From contig JAZQQZ010000015.1 in NCBI GenBank assembly GCA_045629305.1, positions 12,107-76,106 of the forward strand: DNA of 64,000 bases, in the 5' to 3' direction. Both the position numbers and the translations under genes were made by a program. Positions 51,499-58,855 of the stretch are shown here, piece after piece. Origin of the DNA: UBA1227 sp045629305. GTDB taxonomy: Bacteria > Bacillota > Clostridia > Oscillospirales > Acutalibacteraceae. The stretch's first letter is position 1, and every line of letters begins with the position of its first letter. The notes under the pieces are model-generated. The model saw only the letters and a list, made by a program, of their open reading frames with translations. It did not search any database and was not told the DNA's origin.

Positions 51499-52908
51499 AC
51501 GAGAAAGACTAAAATTGTCTGCACGATAGGACCTTCTTCTGATAACAAAGAAACGCTTATCGCAATGGCGAAAGCGGGCATGAATGTCGCAAGACTTAAT
51601 TTCTCGCATGGCACTCATGAGGAGCATCTTTCGAAGATTAATCTTATTAAAGAAGTTCGAGAGGAGCTCGGACTTCCAATTGCAATCCTTCTTGATACGA
51701 AGGGTCCTGAGTACAGAATAAAAACATTTGAAAATGGAAAGATTACGCTCGATGAGGGAGATACATTTGTATTTACAACAGAGGATATTATAGGTAACGG
51801 CGAGCGTGTATCTGTTACATATGCGAAGCTTCATGAAGAACTGTCAGGAGGAGATATAATTCTTCTTAACAATGGCCTTATGAAGTTCGAGGTATCAGAT
51901 ATTGTCGGCAACGATATCATTACGAAGGTTATTGTTGGCGGAGAACTCTCTGATAGAAAGTCCATGAGCTTCCCAGGAAAAATTCTAAAGCAGCCTTTCC
52001 TCTCAGATGCAGATAAAGCGGATTTGAAATTTGGTGTAGAGAACGATGTTGATTTAATCGCTTGTTCTTTCGTATCTACGAAACAGGATCTTATTGACCT
52101 TAAGGAGTACTTGGTATCAATAGGATATACAACAAATGATAATATCATTGCGAAGATAGAGAACCAGGCAGGTATCGATAATATTATTGATATCTGTGAG
52201 GAATGCGGTGGCATTATGATTGGCCGTGGCGACATGGGCGTGGAGATTCCTTTCGAGGAGCTCCCTGCTGCGCAGAAGCGACTTATTACGAAATGCCGCA
52301 TGCTTGGCAAGCGCGTAATAACTGCGACTGAGATGCTCGAGTCGATGATTACGAACACGCGTCCGACACGTGCCGAAATCTCCGACGTCGCAAACGCAGT
52401 ATATGACGGCACAAGTGCCGTTATGCTCTCGGGTGAGACGGCATCAGGCCAGAATCCTGTACTTACAGTTGAGACAATGGCGAAAATCGTTGCCGCAACA
52501 GAGAACAATATCAAATACGACAGTAAATTTGATAAGAGTGACTTTGTAATCCGTAGCACAGTTGATGCCGTAAGTCATGCAACAGTATGTATGGCGAAAG
52601 ACGTTAAGGCCAAGGCTATTGCAACTTGCACATTGTCTGGTGCAACGGCAAGAATGATTGCTCGCTTTAGACCATCGATGGATATTCTCGGTCTTACAAC
52701 CGATAAGAAGACATATTATCGTATGGCACTCTCTTGGGGTGTAACACCGATGATTACAACCATCTATGATTCTACAGATGCGATGTTCGCAGGTGCTGTA
52801 GAAGGTCTTAAGGAATTTGGCCTTGAGGCAGGGGATATTGCTGTTATCACAGGTGGCACATCCACTGAATGCGGCAATACAAATCTCATAAAGGTTGAAG
52901 TGATATAA
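51499..52908 (+). CDS. pyk: Pyruvate kinase with a non-standard start codon
   Basis: Glycolytic enzyme that makes pyruvate and ATP from PEP. The conserved N-terminus RKTKIVCTIGPSS is intact, but no ATG, GTG or TTG lies between the in-frame TAA (51484) and it: codons are GGG GAG ATT ATT ACG. ACG at 51499 aligns with Met1 of other enzymes and lies 6 bases after GGAG; ATT at 51496 is the alternative. From ACG it has 469 residues. The active-site motifs are ARLNFSHG, LDTKGPEYR, IAKIENQAGI, IGRGDMGVEIP and ATEMLESM. It lacks the PEP-utiliser C-terminal extension. The first ATG (51565) would lose the first barrel strand. Confidence 0.93.
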   Translation, partial: TRKTKIVCTIGPSSDNKETLIAMAKAGMNVARLNFSHGTHEEHLSKINLIKEVREELGLPIAILLDTKGPEYRIKTFENGKITLDEGDTFVFTTEDIIGNGERVSVTYAKLHEELSGGDIILLNNGLMKFEVSDIVGNDIITKVIVGGELSDRKSMSFPGKILKQPFLSDADKADLKFGVENDVDLIACSFVSTKQDLIDLKEYLVSIGYTTNDNIIAKIENQAGIDNIIDICEECGGIMIGRGDMGVEIPFEELPAAQKRLITKCRMLGKRVITATEMLESMITNTRPTRAEISDVANAVYDGTSAVMLSGETASGQNPVLTVETMAKIVAATENNIKYDSKFDKSDFVIRSTVDAVSHATVCMAKDVKAKAIATCTLSGATARMIARFRPSMDILGLTTDKKTYYRMALSWGVTPMITTIYDSTDAMFAGAVEGLKEFGLEAGDIAVITGGTSTECGNTNLIKVEVI

Positions 52909-52912
52909 AAAG

Positions 52913-52943
52913 AAGCCCGCTCCATTGAGCGGGCTTTAGTTTT
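52913..52943. terminator. Bidirectional terminator between pyk and nth
   Basis: AAGCCCGCTC and GAGCGGGCTT form a 10-bp stem with loop CATT, followed by TAGTTTTATTTT on the plus strand; AAAAAG precedes it. It overlaps the nth stop by two bases. Confidence 0.92.
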
Positions 52944-53568
52944 ATTTTGCACTCTTGCAATAATCTCTCATGCAACACTTGTCGCATTGTGGGCGACGTG
53001 CTACGCAGACTGCACGGCCGTGAAGTACGACACGGTGGCAGAAGTCGTTGGATTCCTCCGGCGGGAGAATCTTTTTAAGTGATAACTCAACGACCTTCGG
53101 ATCTTTGCTATCAACAAGACCTAAGAGATTGGTGATACGAATAAGGTGGGTGTCGGCAACCACTGCAGGCTTGCCATAGACGTCACCCACAATGAGATTC
53201 GCCGTCTTCCTGCCAACGCCAGGGAGGGACGTTAGGTCCTCTATGTTGTCAGGAACCTTGCCATCGAATCTCTCAATTACGCCCTGTGCCATACCGATAA
53301 TGCTCTTCGCCTTATCGTGGTAGAAACCACAGGATTTTATGAGCTCCTCGACGTCTCTGAGTTCAGCATTTGCAAAATCTTCCACTGTCGGATACTTTTC
53401 AAATAGTGCTGGTGTCACAAGATTTACTCGAGCATCTGTGCACTGTGCGGAGAGCCTTGTCGCAACAAGAAGTTGAAATGGATCGTTTGCAACAAGGGAA
53501 CAAGTTGCATCAGGATATTCTTTTTTCAATGCCTCTACACAGAGTAGGGCTTTTTCTTTCCTTTTCAT
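52942..53568 (-). CDS. nth: Endonuclease III
   Basis: Base-excision repair glycosylase/AP lyase for oxidised pyrimidines. It has 208 residues. The helix-hairpin-helix is LPGVGRKTANLIVG with the catalytic lysine in GRKTA, and the catalytic aspartate is in VADTHLIRI. The 4Fe-4S cluster is CVARRPQCDKCCMRDYC, a Cx6Cx2Cx5C pattern. It follows the acyltransferase-like gene by one base, so they share a message. Confidence 0.97.
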   Translation of the reverse strand: MKRKEKALLCVEALKKEYPDATCSLVANDPFQLLVATRLSAQCTDARVNLVTPALFEKYPTVEDFANAELRDVEELIKSCGFYHDKAKSIIGMAQGVIERFDGKVPDNIEDLTSLPGVGRKTANLIVGDVYGKPAVVADTHLIRITNLLGLVDSKDPKVVELSLKKILPPEESNDFCHRVVLHGRAVCVARRPQCDKCCMRDYCKSAK

Positions 53569-53569
53569 A

Positions 53570-54352
53570 TTATGCTCCTATTTTTCCAACAATCCATGTG
53601 TAGAATTCGAGAATTACATAGATGATTGGGAGATGGATTATATAAATAAGGAAGCAGTTTCTTCCGAGCCAATCAAGGAACTTGGAATGAACTGGATATG
53701 TGAAATCTGGAAGTTTTCCTTCTTTAATTGGTATACCGAAATAGGTTCCCATAAGGAATACGAAACCATAAGGAATGAGCGGGAAATAATCTGCTGAGTA
53801 GAAATTAAAAGGCATAATTCCAATGGGGAAGAGCCATTTAATCTCATGTACGGAAAGAGGAAGGGTATATCTAATATCTTTCCAAATCACAATTGATGAG
53901 GATGGTACCCATTCATGGAAAAGCCATAGAAGCACACCACAAATCAAAATACCGACAATTACAGGTATTTTGGTGAGCGGTTTCTCAAGAAGAGCAAAGC
54001 CTAAAATACACACTGTGAAGAAATCAAGTATGCCCCACCAGATCTCTGTATCGACAAATCCAAGCTTCGGCAGAACAACGATTGATACGAAGTTCAGGGC
54101 TACAGCGAACACGAGAAGCTTTAGACCTCTTTTTATATTGCTATGTGACAATCTGCAGCAGATGCCGCAGATAAAAATGAACATGCACGAGAAGAACGGT
54201 TGAACAGGAAGGAAGAACTCGTAGGCCTTGTTTCCGAATTCAATGCCGTATTGCTCATACATAAATATAAAAGAATGAAAGAAAATCATACATAGGACGC
54301 AGAAGCCTCGAATTTCATCGAGGAGAGCAATCCTTTTTCTGTTATCTGACAT
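53570..54352 (-). CDS. Heparan-alpha-glucosaminide N-acetyltransferase-like membrane protein (DUF1624)
   Basis: A 260-residue protein with about seven hydrophobic helices. The start RIALLDEIRGFCVLCMIFFH, with R-GF and a histidine near the first helix, matches the DUF1624/acyltransferase-3-like pattern. FFSCMFIFICGICCRLSHSN and the final LDWLGRNCFLIYIIHLPI are also typical. A role in acylating a surface sugar is inferred from the family only. The ribosome site is weak (GGTG). It shares an operon with nth without a clear functional link. Confidence 0.75.
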   Translation of the reverse strand: MSDNRKRIALLDEIRGFCVLCMIFFHSFIFMYEQYGIEFGNKAYEFFLPVQPFFSCMFIFICGICCRLSHSNIKRGLKLLVFAVALNFVSIVVLPKLGFVDTEIWWGILDFFTVCILGFALLEKPLTKIPVIVGILICGVLLWLFHEWVPSSSIVIWKDIRYTLPLSVHEIKWLFPIGIMPFNFYSADYFPLIPYGFVFLMGTYFGIPIKEGKLPDFTYPVHSKFLDWLGRNCFLIYIIHLPIIYVILEFYTWIVGKIGA

Positions 54353-54363
54353 ATAATCACCAT

Positions 54364-54391
54364 TGCCGATTATAGCAAATTCGTGTATAAT
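54364..54391 (+). promoter_or_regulatory. Predicted promoter of the HAD phosphatase gene
   Basis: TTGCCG (54364-54369), a 16-base spacer and a perfect TATAAT (54386-54391). Confidence 0.6.
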
Positions 54392-54420
54392 TTACAAGCA
54401 AACGGAGGAGGTGCATTTTA

Positions 54421-55062
54421 ATGTTTGAAGCAGTAATTTTTGACTTTGACGGCACGGTAGCAGATACCGGTCTCGGTGTTAAAAATGCAATTAGATATGC
54501 GCTTAATGAATATAAAATGCCTATATATGAGGATAGACTTGATGAGTTCCTCGGTCCTCCGCTCTATCTCACTTTTGAAAATATGTATAACATTTCAAAA
54601 GAACTCGCGTCGGATATCGTAGACACATACCGTGTATACTATTCTAAAAAAGGTGTTTATGAAGTTGAAACATATCCAGGAATGCTTGACCTCCTTGCAG
54701 ATTTAAAGAAAGCAGGAGTAAAGCTTGCTGTAGCATCTTCTAAGCCGAAGCATTATCTTGATGTAGGTATTCCATATATTGGTGTAGATAAGTATTTTGA
54801 TGCTGTAGTAGGCCCTGATCTTAAGAATACTGAGCCAAATAAGACTCAGCTTGTTCTTAGAGCATGCGAGATGCTTGGCGTCGAGCCATCGAAGAACGTC
54901 GCAATGGTTGGTGACCGTTTCTATGATATAGAAGGAGCCAACACAGCGGGAGTTACTTCTGTTGGAGTACTCTTTGGCTTCGGAAATAAGCAAGAATTCC
55001 TTCAGTATAACGCGGACAAAATTGCCTGTGATACGAAGGAACTTCATGATATATTGTTATAG
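54421..55062 (+). CDS. HAD family hydrolase, phosphoglycolate phosphatase-like
   Basis: A 213-residue HAD hydrolase with a helical cap. Motif 1 is FDFDGTVADTG, motif 2 is VASSKP, and motif 4 is MVGDRFYDIEGAN. The cap lies between residues 15 and 85. It resembles Gph and PpaX, so 2-phosphoglycolate is a plausible substrate (product of DNA repair), which would fit the nearby repair genes, but related enzymes vary widely. GGAGGAGG precedes ATG. It ends just before the tRNA promoter dyad. Confidence 0.88.
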   Translation: MFEAVIFDFDGTVADTGLGVKNAIRYALNEYKMPIYEDRLDEFLGPPLYLTFENMYNISKELASDIVDTYRVYYSKKGVYEVETYPGMLDLLADLKKAGVKLAVASSKPKHYLDVGIPYIGVDKYFDAVVGPDLKNTEPNKTQLVLRACEMLGVEPSKNVAMVGDRFYDIEGANTAGVTSVGVLFGFGNKQEFLQYNADKIACDTKELHDILL

Positions 55063-55067
55063 TTTCG

Positions 55068-55126
55068 TGACGCGAAAAAATCATTGACAAACATATTATA
55101 TATAATATATAATGATTTTCGCGTCA
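55068..55126. promoter_or_regulatory. Dyad enclosing the tRNA-Met/tRNA-Glu promoter
   Basis: TGACGCGAAAAAATCATT (55068-55085) and AATGATTTTCGCGTCA (55111-55126) are inverted copies apart from two extra A residues in the left arm. They bracket the -35 to -10 region; the left arm ends in the -35 and the right arm begins in the -10. Confidence 0.7.
55084..55113 (+). promoter_or_regulatory. Strong tRNA promoter
   Basis: TTGACA (55084-55089), an 18-base spacer and TATAAT (55108-55113), both perfect. Transcription would start near 55120, about 14 bases before tRNA-Met. Confidence 0.85.
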
Positions 55127-55133
55127 TACATAT

Positions 55134-55210
55134 GGCGGGATAGCTCAGTTGGCTAGAGCACTCGGTTCATACCCGGGGTGTCGTTGGTTCGAATCCTACT
55201 CCCGCTACCA
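55134..55210 (+). tRNA. tRNA-Met (CAT), elongator type
   Basis: A 77-base cloverleaf: acceptor GGCGGGA with TCCCGCT (a G-T first pair), D-arm GCTC...GAGC, anticodon arm CTCGG-TTCATAC-CCGGG with CAT at 55168-55170, T-arm GTTGG-TTCGAAT-CCTAC, and CCA encoded. The anticodon stem lacks the three G-C pairs of the initiator, so it is the elongator form; the TTCATAC loop is typical of elongator Met. Confidence 0.93.
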
Positions 55211-55214
55211 TTTT

Positions 55215-55289
55215 GGCCCGGTGGTCAAGAGGTTAAGACACCGCCCCTTCACGGCGGTAACACGAGTTCGATTCACGTCCGGGTCACCA
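55215..55289 (+). tRNA. tRNA-Glu (TTC)
   Basis: A 75-base cloverleaf: acceptor GGCCCGG with CCGGGTC, anticodon arm CCGCC-CCTTCAC-GGCGG with anticodon TTC, T-loop TTCGATTC, and CCA encoded. It lies four bases after tRNA-Met in the same transcript. Confidence 0.96.
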
Positions 55290-55296
55290 GGAAATT

Positions 55297-55327
55297 AAGA
55301 GGCAGTCAAATGACTGCCTCTTTTCTT
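55297..55327. terminator. Terminator of the tRNA operon
   Basis: GAGGCAGTCA and TGACTGCCTC form a perfect 10-bp stem, followed by TTTTCTTTT. The ogg stop lies next to it on the other strand, so it may work both ways. Confidence 0.94.
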
Positions 55328-56209
55328 TTATATTATATTATCTATATGTCTTCTCCAGTGGAAGAGATATTGCTGCGCAATACCTCTTGTACCGTCGGTA
55401 CAGGTCGGAAGACCGTCTGGATAGAGCTCCGCCATAATTCGCTTTACCCAGACGTCGACAGGGAATGCGTCCGTGCGGCCACAGCCGTATAGGAGGACGC
55501 ATTGTGCGACCTTAGGACCGACGCCATTTATCTTCATAAGTTCAGCTTCCGCTTCATCAAGCGGGAGCTTTTTTAATGCGTCGAGGTCCACCTCGCCAGA
55601 GGCGACTTTCTTCGCCGCATCTATTATATATTTGTTCCTAAAGCCTGCACGAAGAGGAACGAGATCTTCAGGGGATAATTTGGCGATTGTCTCAGCAGAA
55701 GGGAAGGTGTAGAGATTCTCTCGAAGCCTATCGCCATATGTCTCGCAGAGACGTTCGATTATTCCTTTAATTCTTGGAATATTGTTGTTCTGTGAGATTA
55801 TAAAGGAACAGAGGGTTTCCCATGTTTCTTGATTGGTAACGCGAATGCCATAGAAGGCTTCGGTTGCCTCCTTTAGATATTTATCTGATTTATATGAGTC
55901 AATTAATTTATCATAGTCACGGTCGAGATCGAAATAAGGAGCCCAGAACTTATAGAATTCGTCCGCCGATGTTTTATAAAAAGTAATATTGGTCGTGCCA
56001 TCTGGATTAAAAGTCTGCGAGAGTTCACCATATTTCTCAATTCGCTCGCCGTTTTTATAGCCAGATACTATGGCACACCAATGTCCTGCATCGTTCTTCT
56101 GCCAGCGGAAGGATTGACCACAATCGAGTGTATAATCCAGGTTCAAACAATGAATATTTTTGACTGTCAAGTTACAGTTGTTATTTTCGAGTGTAAAAAA
56201 TTTTGCCAT
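55328..56209 (-). CDS. ogg: 8-oxoguanine DNA glycosylase (OGG1-like)
   Basis: A 293-residue glycosylase/AP lyase of the HhH-GPD superfamily, similar to eukaryotic OGG1 and clostridial Ogg. The N-terminal domain carries LDCGQSFRW. The core has SFIISQNNNIPRIKGIIERL. The hairpin INGVGPKVAQCVLLYG holds the catalytic Lys, and DAFPVDVWVKRIM holds the catalytic Asp. It removes 8-oxoG opposite C. AAAAGGAG precedes ATG, which lies after a long AT-rich spacer. Confidence 0.96.
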   Translation of the reverse strand: MAKFFTLENNNCNLTVKNIHCLNLDYTLDCGQSFRWQKNDAGHWCAIVSGYKNGERIEKYGELSQTFNPDGTTNITFYKTSADEFYKFWAPYFDLDRDYDKLIDSYKSDKYLKEATEAFYGIRVTNQETWETLCSFIISQNNNIPRIKGIIERLCETYGDRLRENLYTFPSAETIAKLSPEDLVPLRAGFRNKYIIDAAKKVASGEVDLDALKKLPLDEAEAELMKINGVGPKVAQCVLLYGCGRTDAFPVDVWVKRIMAELYPDGLPTCTDGTRGIAQQYLFHWRRHIDNII

Positions 56210-56339
56210 ATTTTGGTGCTCCTTTTGTGCATTTTTTACTTAGAAAAAAATGCCTAAAATATGTGCATTATGTAGAAAAAATTTTTTATCGTAAAGCGTA
56301 TTTAACATCTTGTAATTGAAAAAATTGTCAACCCTATTT

Positions 56340-56438
56340 TTTTCCACAAAAACGGGCAAAATCCCAAGAAATGCTTATTCTACAATAAAAAATAATTTTA
56401 ATTTCACATTTTCCACCGAGTTATTAACATTTGCCACC
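56340..56438 (+). promoter_or_regulatory. Cluster of DnaA-box-like 9-mers
   Basis: TTTTCCACA (56340-56348) fits TTWTNCACA fully. TTTTCCACC (56409-56417) and TTATTAACA (56421-56429) have one mismatch, and TTTGCCACC (56430-56438) has two. All face the same way and the last three are almost contiguous. Chance matches are common in such AT-rich DNA. Confidence 0.3.
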
Positions 56439-56521
56439 CAATTTCAGGGCATAAAAATATACAAAACGTATAATTCTGAAAAATCAGGCGAAAAATAATT
56501 GTTAAAAACCTCTTGACAAGG

Positions 56522-56576
56522 AATAAACCACGTAGTTTGTAGATTTTTCGCAAATAACATAGTTACGTGGTTTATT
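56522..56576. repeat. 13-bp inverted repeat in the AT-rich spacer
   Basis: AATAAACCACGTA (56522-56534) and TACGTGGTTTATT (56564-56576) are perfect inverted copies, 29 bases apart. A TTGACA lies just before the left arm (56513-56518). It could be an operator pair or a long-loop RNA hairpin. Confidence 0.7.
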
Positions 56577-56716
56577 AACAATCATTTATCATGTTTTAAC
56601 GCGTGAAAGTCTTTGTGAACTTTGACAAAAAATGCTTATGTGTATATTTTTCTAATTTAGAAAAATAATTGCATAATTGCCAAAAAATGTTTATTTGAAG
56701 GTCCCTTTATATATAA

Positions 56717-57970
56717 TTAATTACCTTTTATTGCTTCCCAATAGGCTCTTGCTGCCTGTTCTACCTTGTTGTCGCCATAGTTGTAATAATGAGCATCTTT
56801 GATGGCGTCTGGGAGATATTGTTGCTTTATCCAATGGTTTTTAAAAGAGTGAGGGTATTGATAGAACTGGCCTGGGTTTGCCTGATCCTCTCCATCGAAG
56901 TGTTTGTTCTGGAGAGTTCTTGGAATTGCACCTGTTCTTCCGTTCTCTACATCTGCCATTGCAGCTTCGATTGCTGCGACGCCGGAGTTCGACTTCGGAG
57001 AAGTTGCAACGAGTATTACTGCATCAGCGAGAGGAATCTGCGCTTCTGGAAGACCAACTTGCATGGCAATGTCGCATGCAGATTTTACGATAGGAATAAT
57101 CTGTGGATAGGCGAGACCTACATCTTCGCATGCGCAGACAAGGAGTCTGCGGACAGCGGATATGAGATCGCCAGCTTCGAGAAGCCGGGCAAGATAGTGG
57201 AGCGCAGCATCTGGATCGGAACCACGCAAAGATTTCTGATAGGCGGAGATGATATCGTAATGATCATCTCCAGCTCTGTCGTATCTCATAGCGTTGCGAC
57301 CTGAGATTTGACTTACAAGATCTCGCGATACCTGTCCGTCCTTGGTCGCAAGTGCGATGAGTTCGACTGTATTGATTGCCTTGCGTACGTCTCCACCTGC
57401 TGCGCGTGCGATGTCGAGAGCAGCACCGTCTTCGAGTTTATACTCGACGCCGTTCTCGTCCGATAGAACTGTGAACGCTCTCTCGACCGCCTTCCCAATC
57501 TCCTCTGGAGATATTGATTTGAATTCAAATACAGTACATCTTGAGATTACAGCGTTATATACATAAAAGAAAGGGTTCTCGGTTGTAGAAGCAATCATCG
57601 TAATCTTTCCGCTTTCGAGATACTCGAGAAGCGACTGCTGTTGCTTCTTGTTAAAATATTGGATCTCATCAAGGTAAAGAAGTATACCATTTGGAGCCAT
57701 CAAGGTGTCTATATCAGCGATGATATCTTTGATATCGCTGATAGACGCATTGGTGGCGTTGAGTTTATACAGCTTGCGATTGGTCTGCTTCGCAATAATG
57801 CTCGCAAGAGTCGTCTTGCCGATGCCAGACGGTCCGTAGAATATTAAATTTGGAATATCTCCGGATTCAATGATGTTACGGAGCGCCTTGCCCCTACCAA
57901 GAAGATGTTCTTGGCCTACCATCTCATCAAGAGTGGTAGGGCGCAGGCGATCAGCAAGTGGTGAATTCAT
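56717..57970 (-). CDS. rarA: Replication-associated recombination ATPase RarA
   Basis: AAA+ ATPase (MgsA family; not the methylglyoxal enzyme) acting at stalled forks. It has 417 residues. It starts MNSPLADRLRPTTLDEMVGQ; Walker A is GPSGIGKTT at residues 46-54, Walker B is LLYLDEIQYFNKKQQ, sensor 1 is IASTTENP, and sensor 2 lies near GGDVRKAIN. The C-terminal tetramerisation part (DPDAALHYLARLLEAGD, VGLPEAQIPLADAVI, HSFKNHWIKQQYLP) is complete. GAAAAGGAG precedes ATG. Confidence 0.97.
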   Translation of the reverse strand: MNSPLADRLRPTTLDEMVGQEHLLGRGKALRNIIESGDIPNLIFYGPSGIGKTTLASIIAKQTNRKLYKLNATNASISDIKDIIADIDTLMAPNGILLYLDEIQYFNKKQQQSLLEYLESGKITMIASTTENPFFYVYNAVISRCTVFEFKSISPEEIGKAVERAFTVLSDENGVEYKLEDGAALDIARAAGGDVRKAINTVELIALATKDGQVSRDLVSQISGRNAMRYDRAGDDHYDIISAYQKSLRGSDPDAALHYLARLLEAGDLISAVRRLLVCACEDVGLAYPQIIPIVKSACDIAMQVGLPEAQIPLADAVILVATSPKSNSGVAAIEAAMADVENGRTGAIPRTLQNKHFDGEDQANPGQFYQYPHSFKNHWIKQQYLPDAIKDAHYYNYGDNKVEQAARAYWEAIKGN

Positions 57971-58198
57971 ATTTTTCTCCTTTTCGGGCCTTTACTTCTA
58001 AATTTGCTATACATATAATAATATACGCGCGCGCGAGGAAGGTCAACAAAAGAAAAACAAATTGTAAACTTTGGCAATAATTTTTAATGTATTTTGTGTG
58101 AAAAAGGGCTTCTGGAACAAGATATTGGGTTTGACAAAAAACCAGATCAGTACTTGGTAATATTTGACGAAAAAAATTTATAAAAATTGTTGCATTAT
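57971..58198. other. AT-rich spacer between rarA and the S10 operon
   Basis: Holds the divergent upstream regions of rarA and rpsJ. A (CG)5 tract (58026-58035) in alternating purine-pyrimidine sequence stands out. TTGACA occurs at 58131-58136, but the nearest -10 candidate (TAATAT, 58158) is 21 bases away. No gene is visible. Confidence 0.6.
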
Positions 58199-58204
58199 TA
58201 TAAT
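58177..58204 (+). promoter_or_regulatory. Predicted S10 operon promoter
   Basis: A perfect TATAAT at 58199-58204 with a poor -35 (TTTATA at 58177, 16-base spacer). The start would be near 58211, leaving a leader of about 260 bases. Confidence 0.45.
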
Positions 58205-58210
58205 ACGCGT

Positions 58211-58471
58211 GTTAATATATTTGAGCGTGTCACTGGGCGATTTATGCCCATTTGACAAGAATACATGCGATGATGCGGGAGGTGGCTACCCGACAGCACT
58301 TGCGATTAAGCTGTTCTTTGAGGTAGGAAATTTCCGCGGAGTATGTCCGATTTTAAACCGGGCGAAACAATATGCCGTTTTGCCAACCGGGATAACCTCG
58401 TTTTCTCAGGTTTTTTAATTAATGATGGAGAAAACGCCCGGCGGTGTGTATTTTTAATGGAGGAATTAAAA
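58211..58471 (+). promoter_or_regulatory. Structured S10 operon leader
   Basis: The leader has several GC-rich helices in an AT-rich setting: GGGC/GCCC near 58229-58244; GGCGAAAC (58361-58368) with GTTTTGCC (58377-58384); and a 14-bp bulged helix in which CCGGG (58387-58391) and CGTTTTCTC (58399-58407) pair with GAGAAAACGCCCGG (58428-58441). A weak AACCT/AGGTT hairpin followed by TTTT (58394-58416) is the possible alternative. In other bacteria L4 controls this operon through its leader; the same is inferred here. Confidence 0.6.
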
Positions 58472-58783
58472 ATGGCAGTAAAGGAAAAAATCAGAATCAG
58501 ACTTAAGGGTTATGACCACAATCTTGTAGATGCAGCAGCAGAGAAGATTGTAGAGACAGCAAAGCGCACAGGCGCTAAAGTTTCAGGTCCAGTTCCACTT
58601 CCTACAGAGAAGGAAGTTGTAACAATCCTTCGCGCTGTACACAAGTACAAGGACAGCCGTGAGCAGTTCGAGCAGCGCACACACAAAAGACTCATGGACA
58701 TTTTGAGACCTTCTAACAAAACTGTTGAAGCTCTCACAGGTCTTGAGCTTCCTGCTGGCGTAGAGATTGAGATTAAACTTTAA
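58472..58783 (+). CDS. rpsJ: Ribosomal protein uS10
   Basis: A 103-residue small-subunit protein, also the NusG/NusB partner in antitermination. ATG at 58472 is chosen for GGAGG 8 bases upstream and the canonical start MAVKEKIRIRLKGYDHNLVD; the open frame upstream is leader RNA. The motif GPVPLPTEKEVVTILR and HKRLMDILRP are typical. It is the first gene of the S10 operon. Confidence 0.98.
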   Translation: MAVKEKIRIRLKGYDHNLVDAAAEKIVETAKRTGAKVSGPVPLPTEKEVVTILRAVHKYKDSREQFEQRTHKRLMDILRPSNKTVEALTGLELPAGVEIEIKL

Positions 58784-58855
58784 TCGCTCACAATCTCGGG
58801 TCCAGGAAAAGTCATGTTGGCAAATGCCAACCAATAACTAAAGGAGGAAAACATA

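Larger units (their letters stand above)
56210..56716. other. 507-base AT-rich spacer between ogg and rarA
   Basis: No convincing gene. It is unusually rich in A and T and holds several hairpins: GCATTTTTT/AAAAAATGC (56229-56253), and TTTTTCTAA/TTAGAAAAA (56647-56665). Others are described separately. The motif AAAATGCTTAT or close forms recurs at about 56368 and 56629. DnaA-box-like sequences cluster at 56340-56438. It probably contains the ogg promoter and the end of the rarA transcript. Confidence 0.7.

Noticed and set aside
56316..56498. A 60-codon plus-strand frame in the AT-rich spacer
   Set aside because: It has no ribosome site or family resemblance, and its codons mirror the local AT bias.
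58164..58420. Small coding frames in the S10 leader
   Set aside because: They overlap predicted RNA helices, and the first strong ribosome site in the region belongs to rpsJ.
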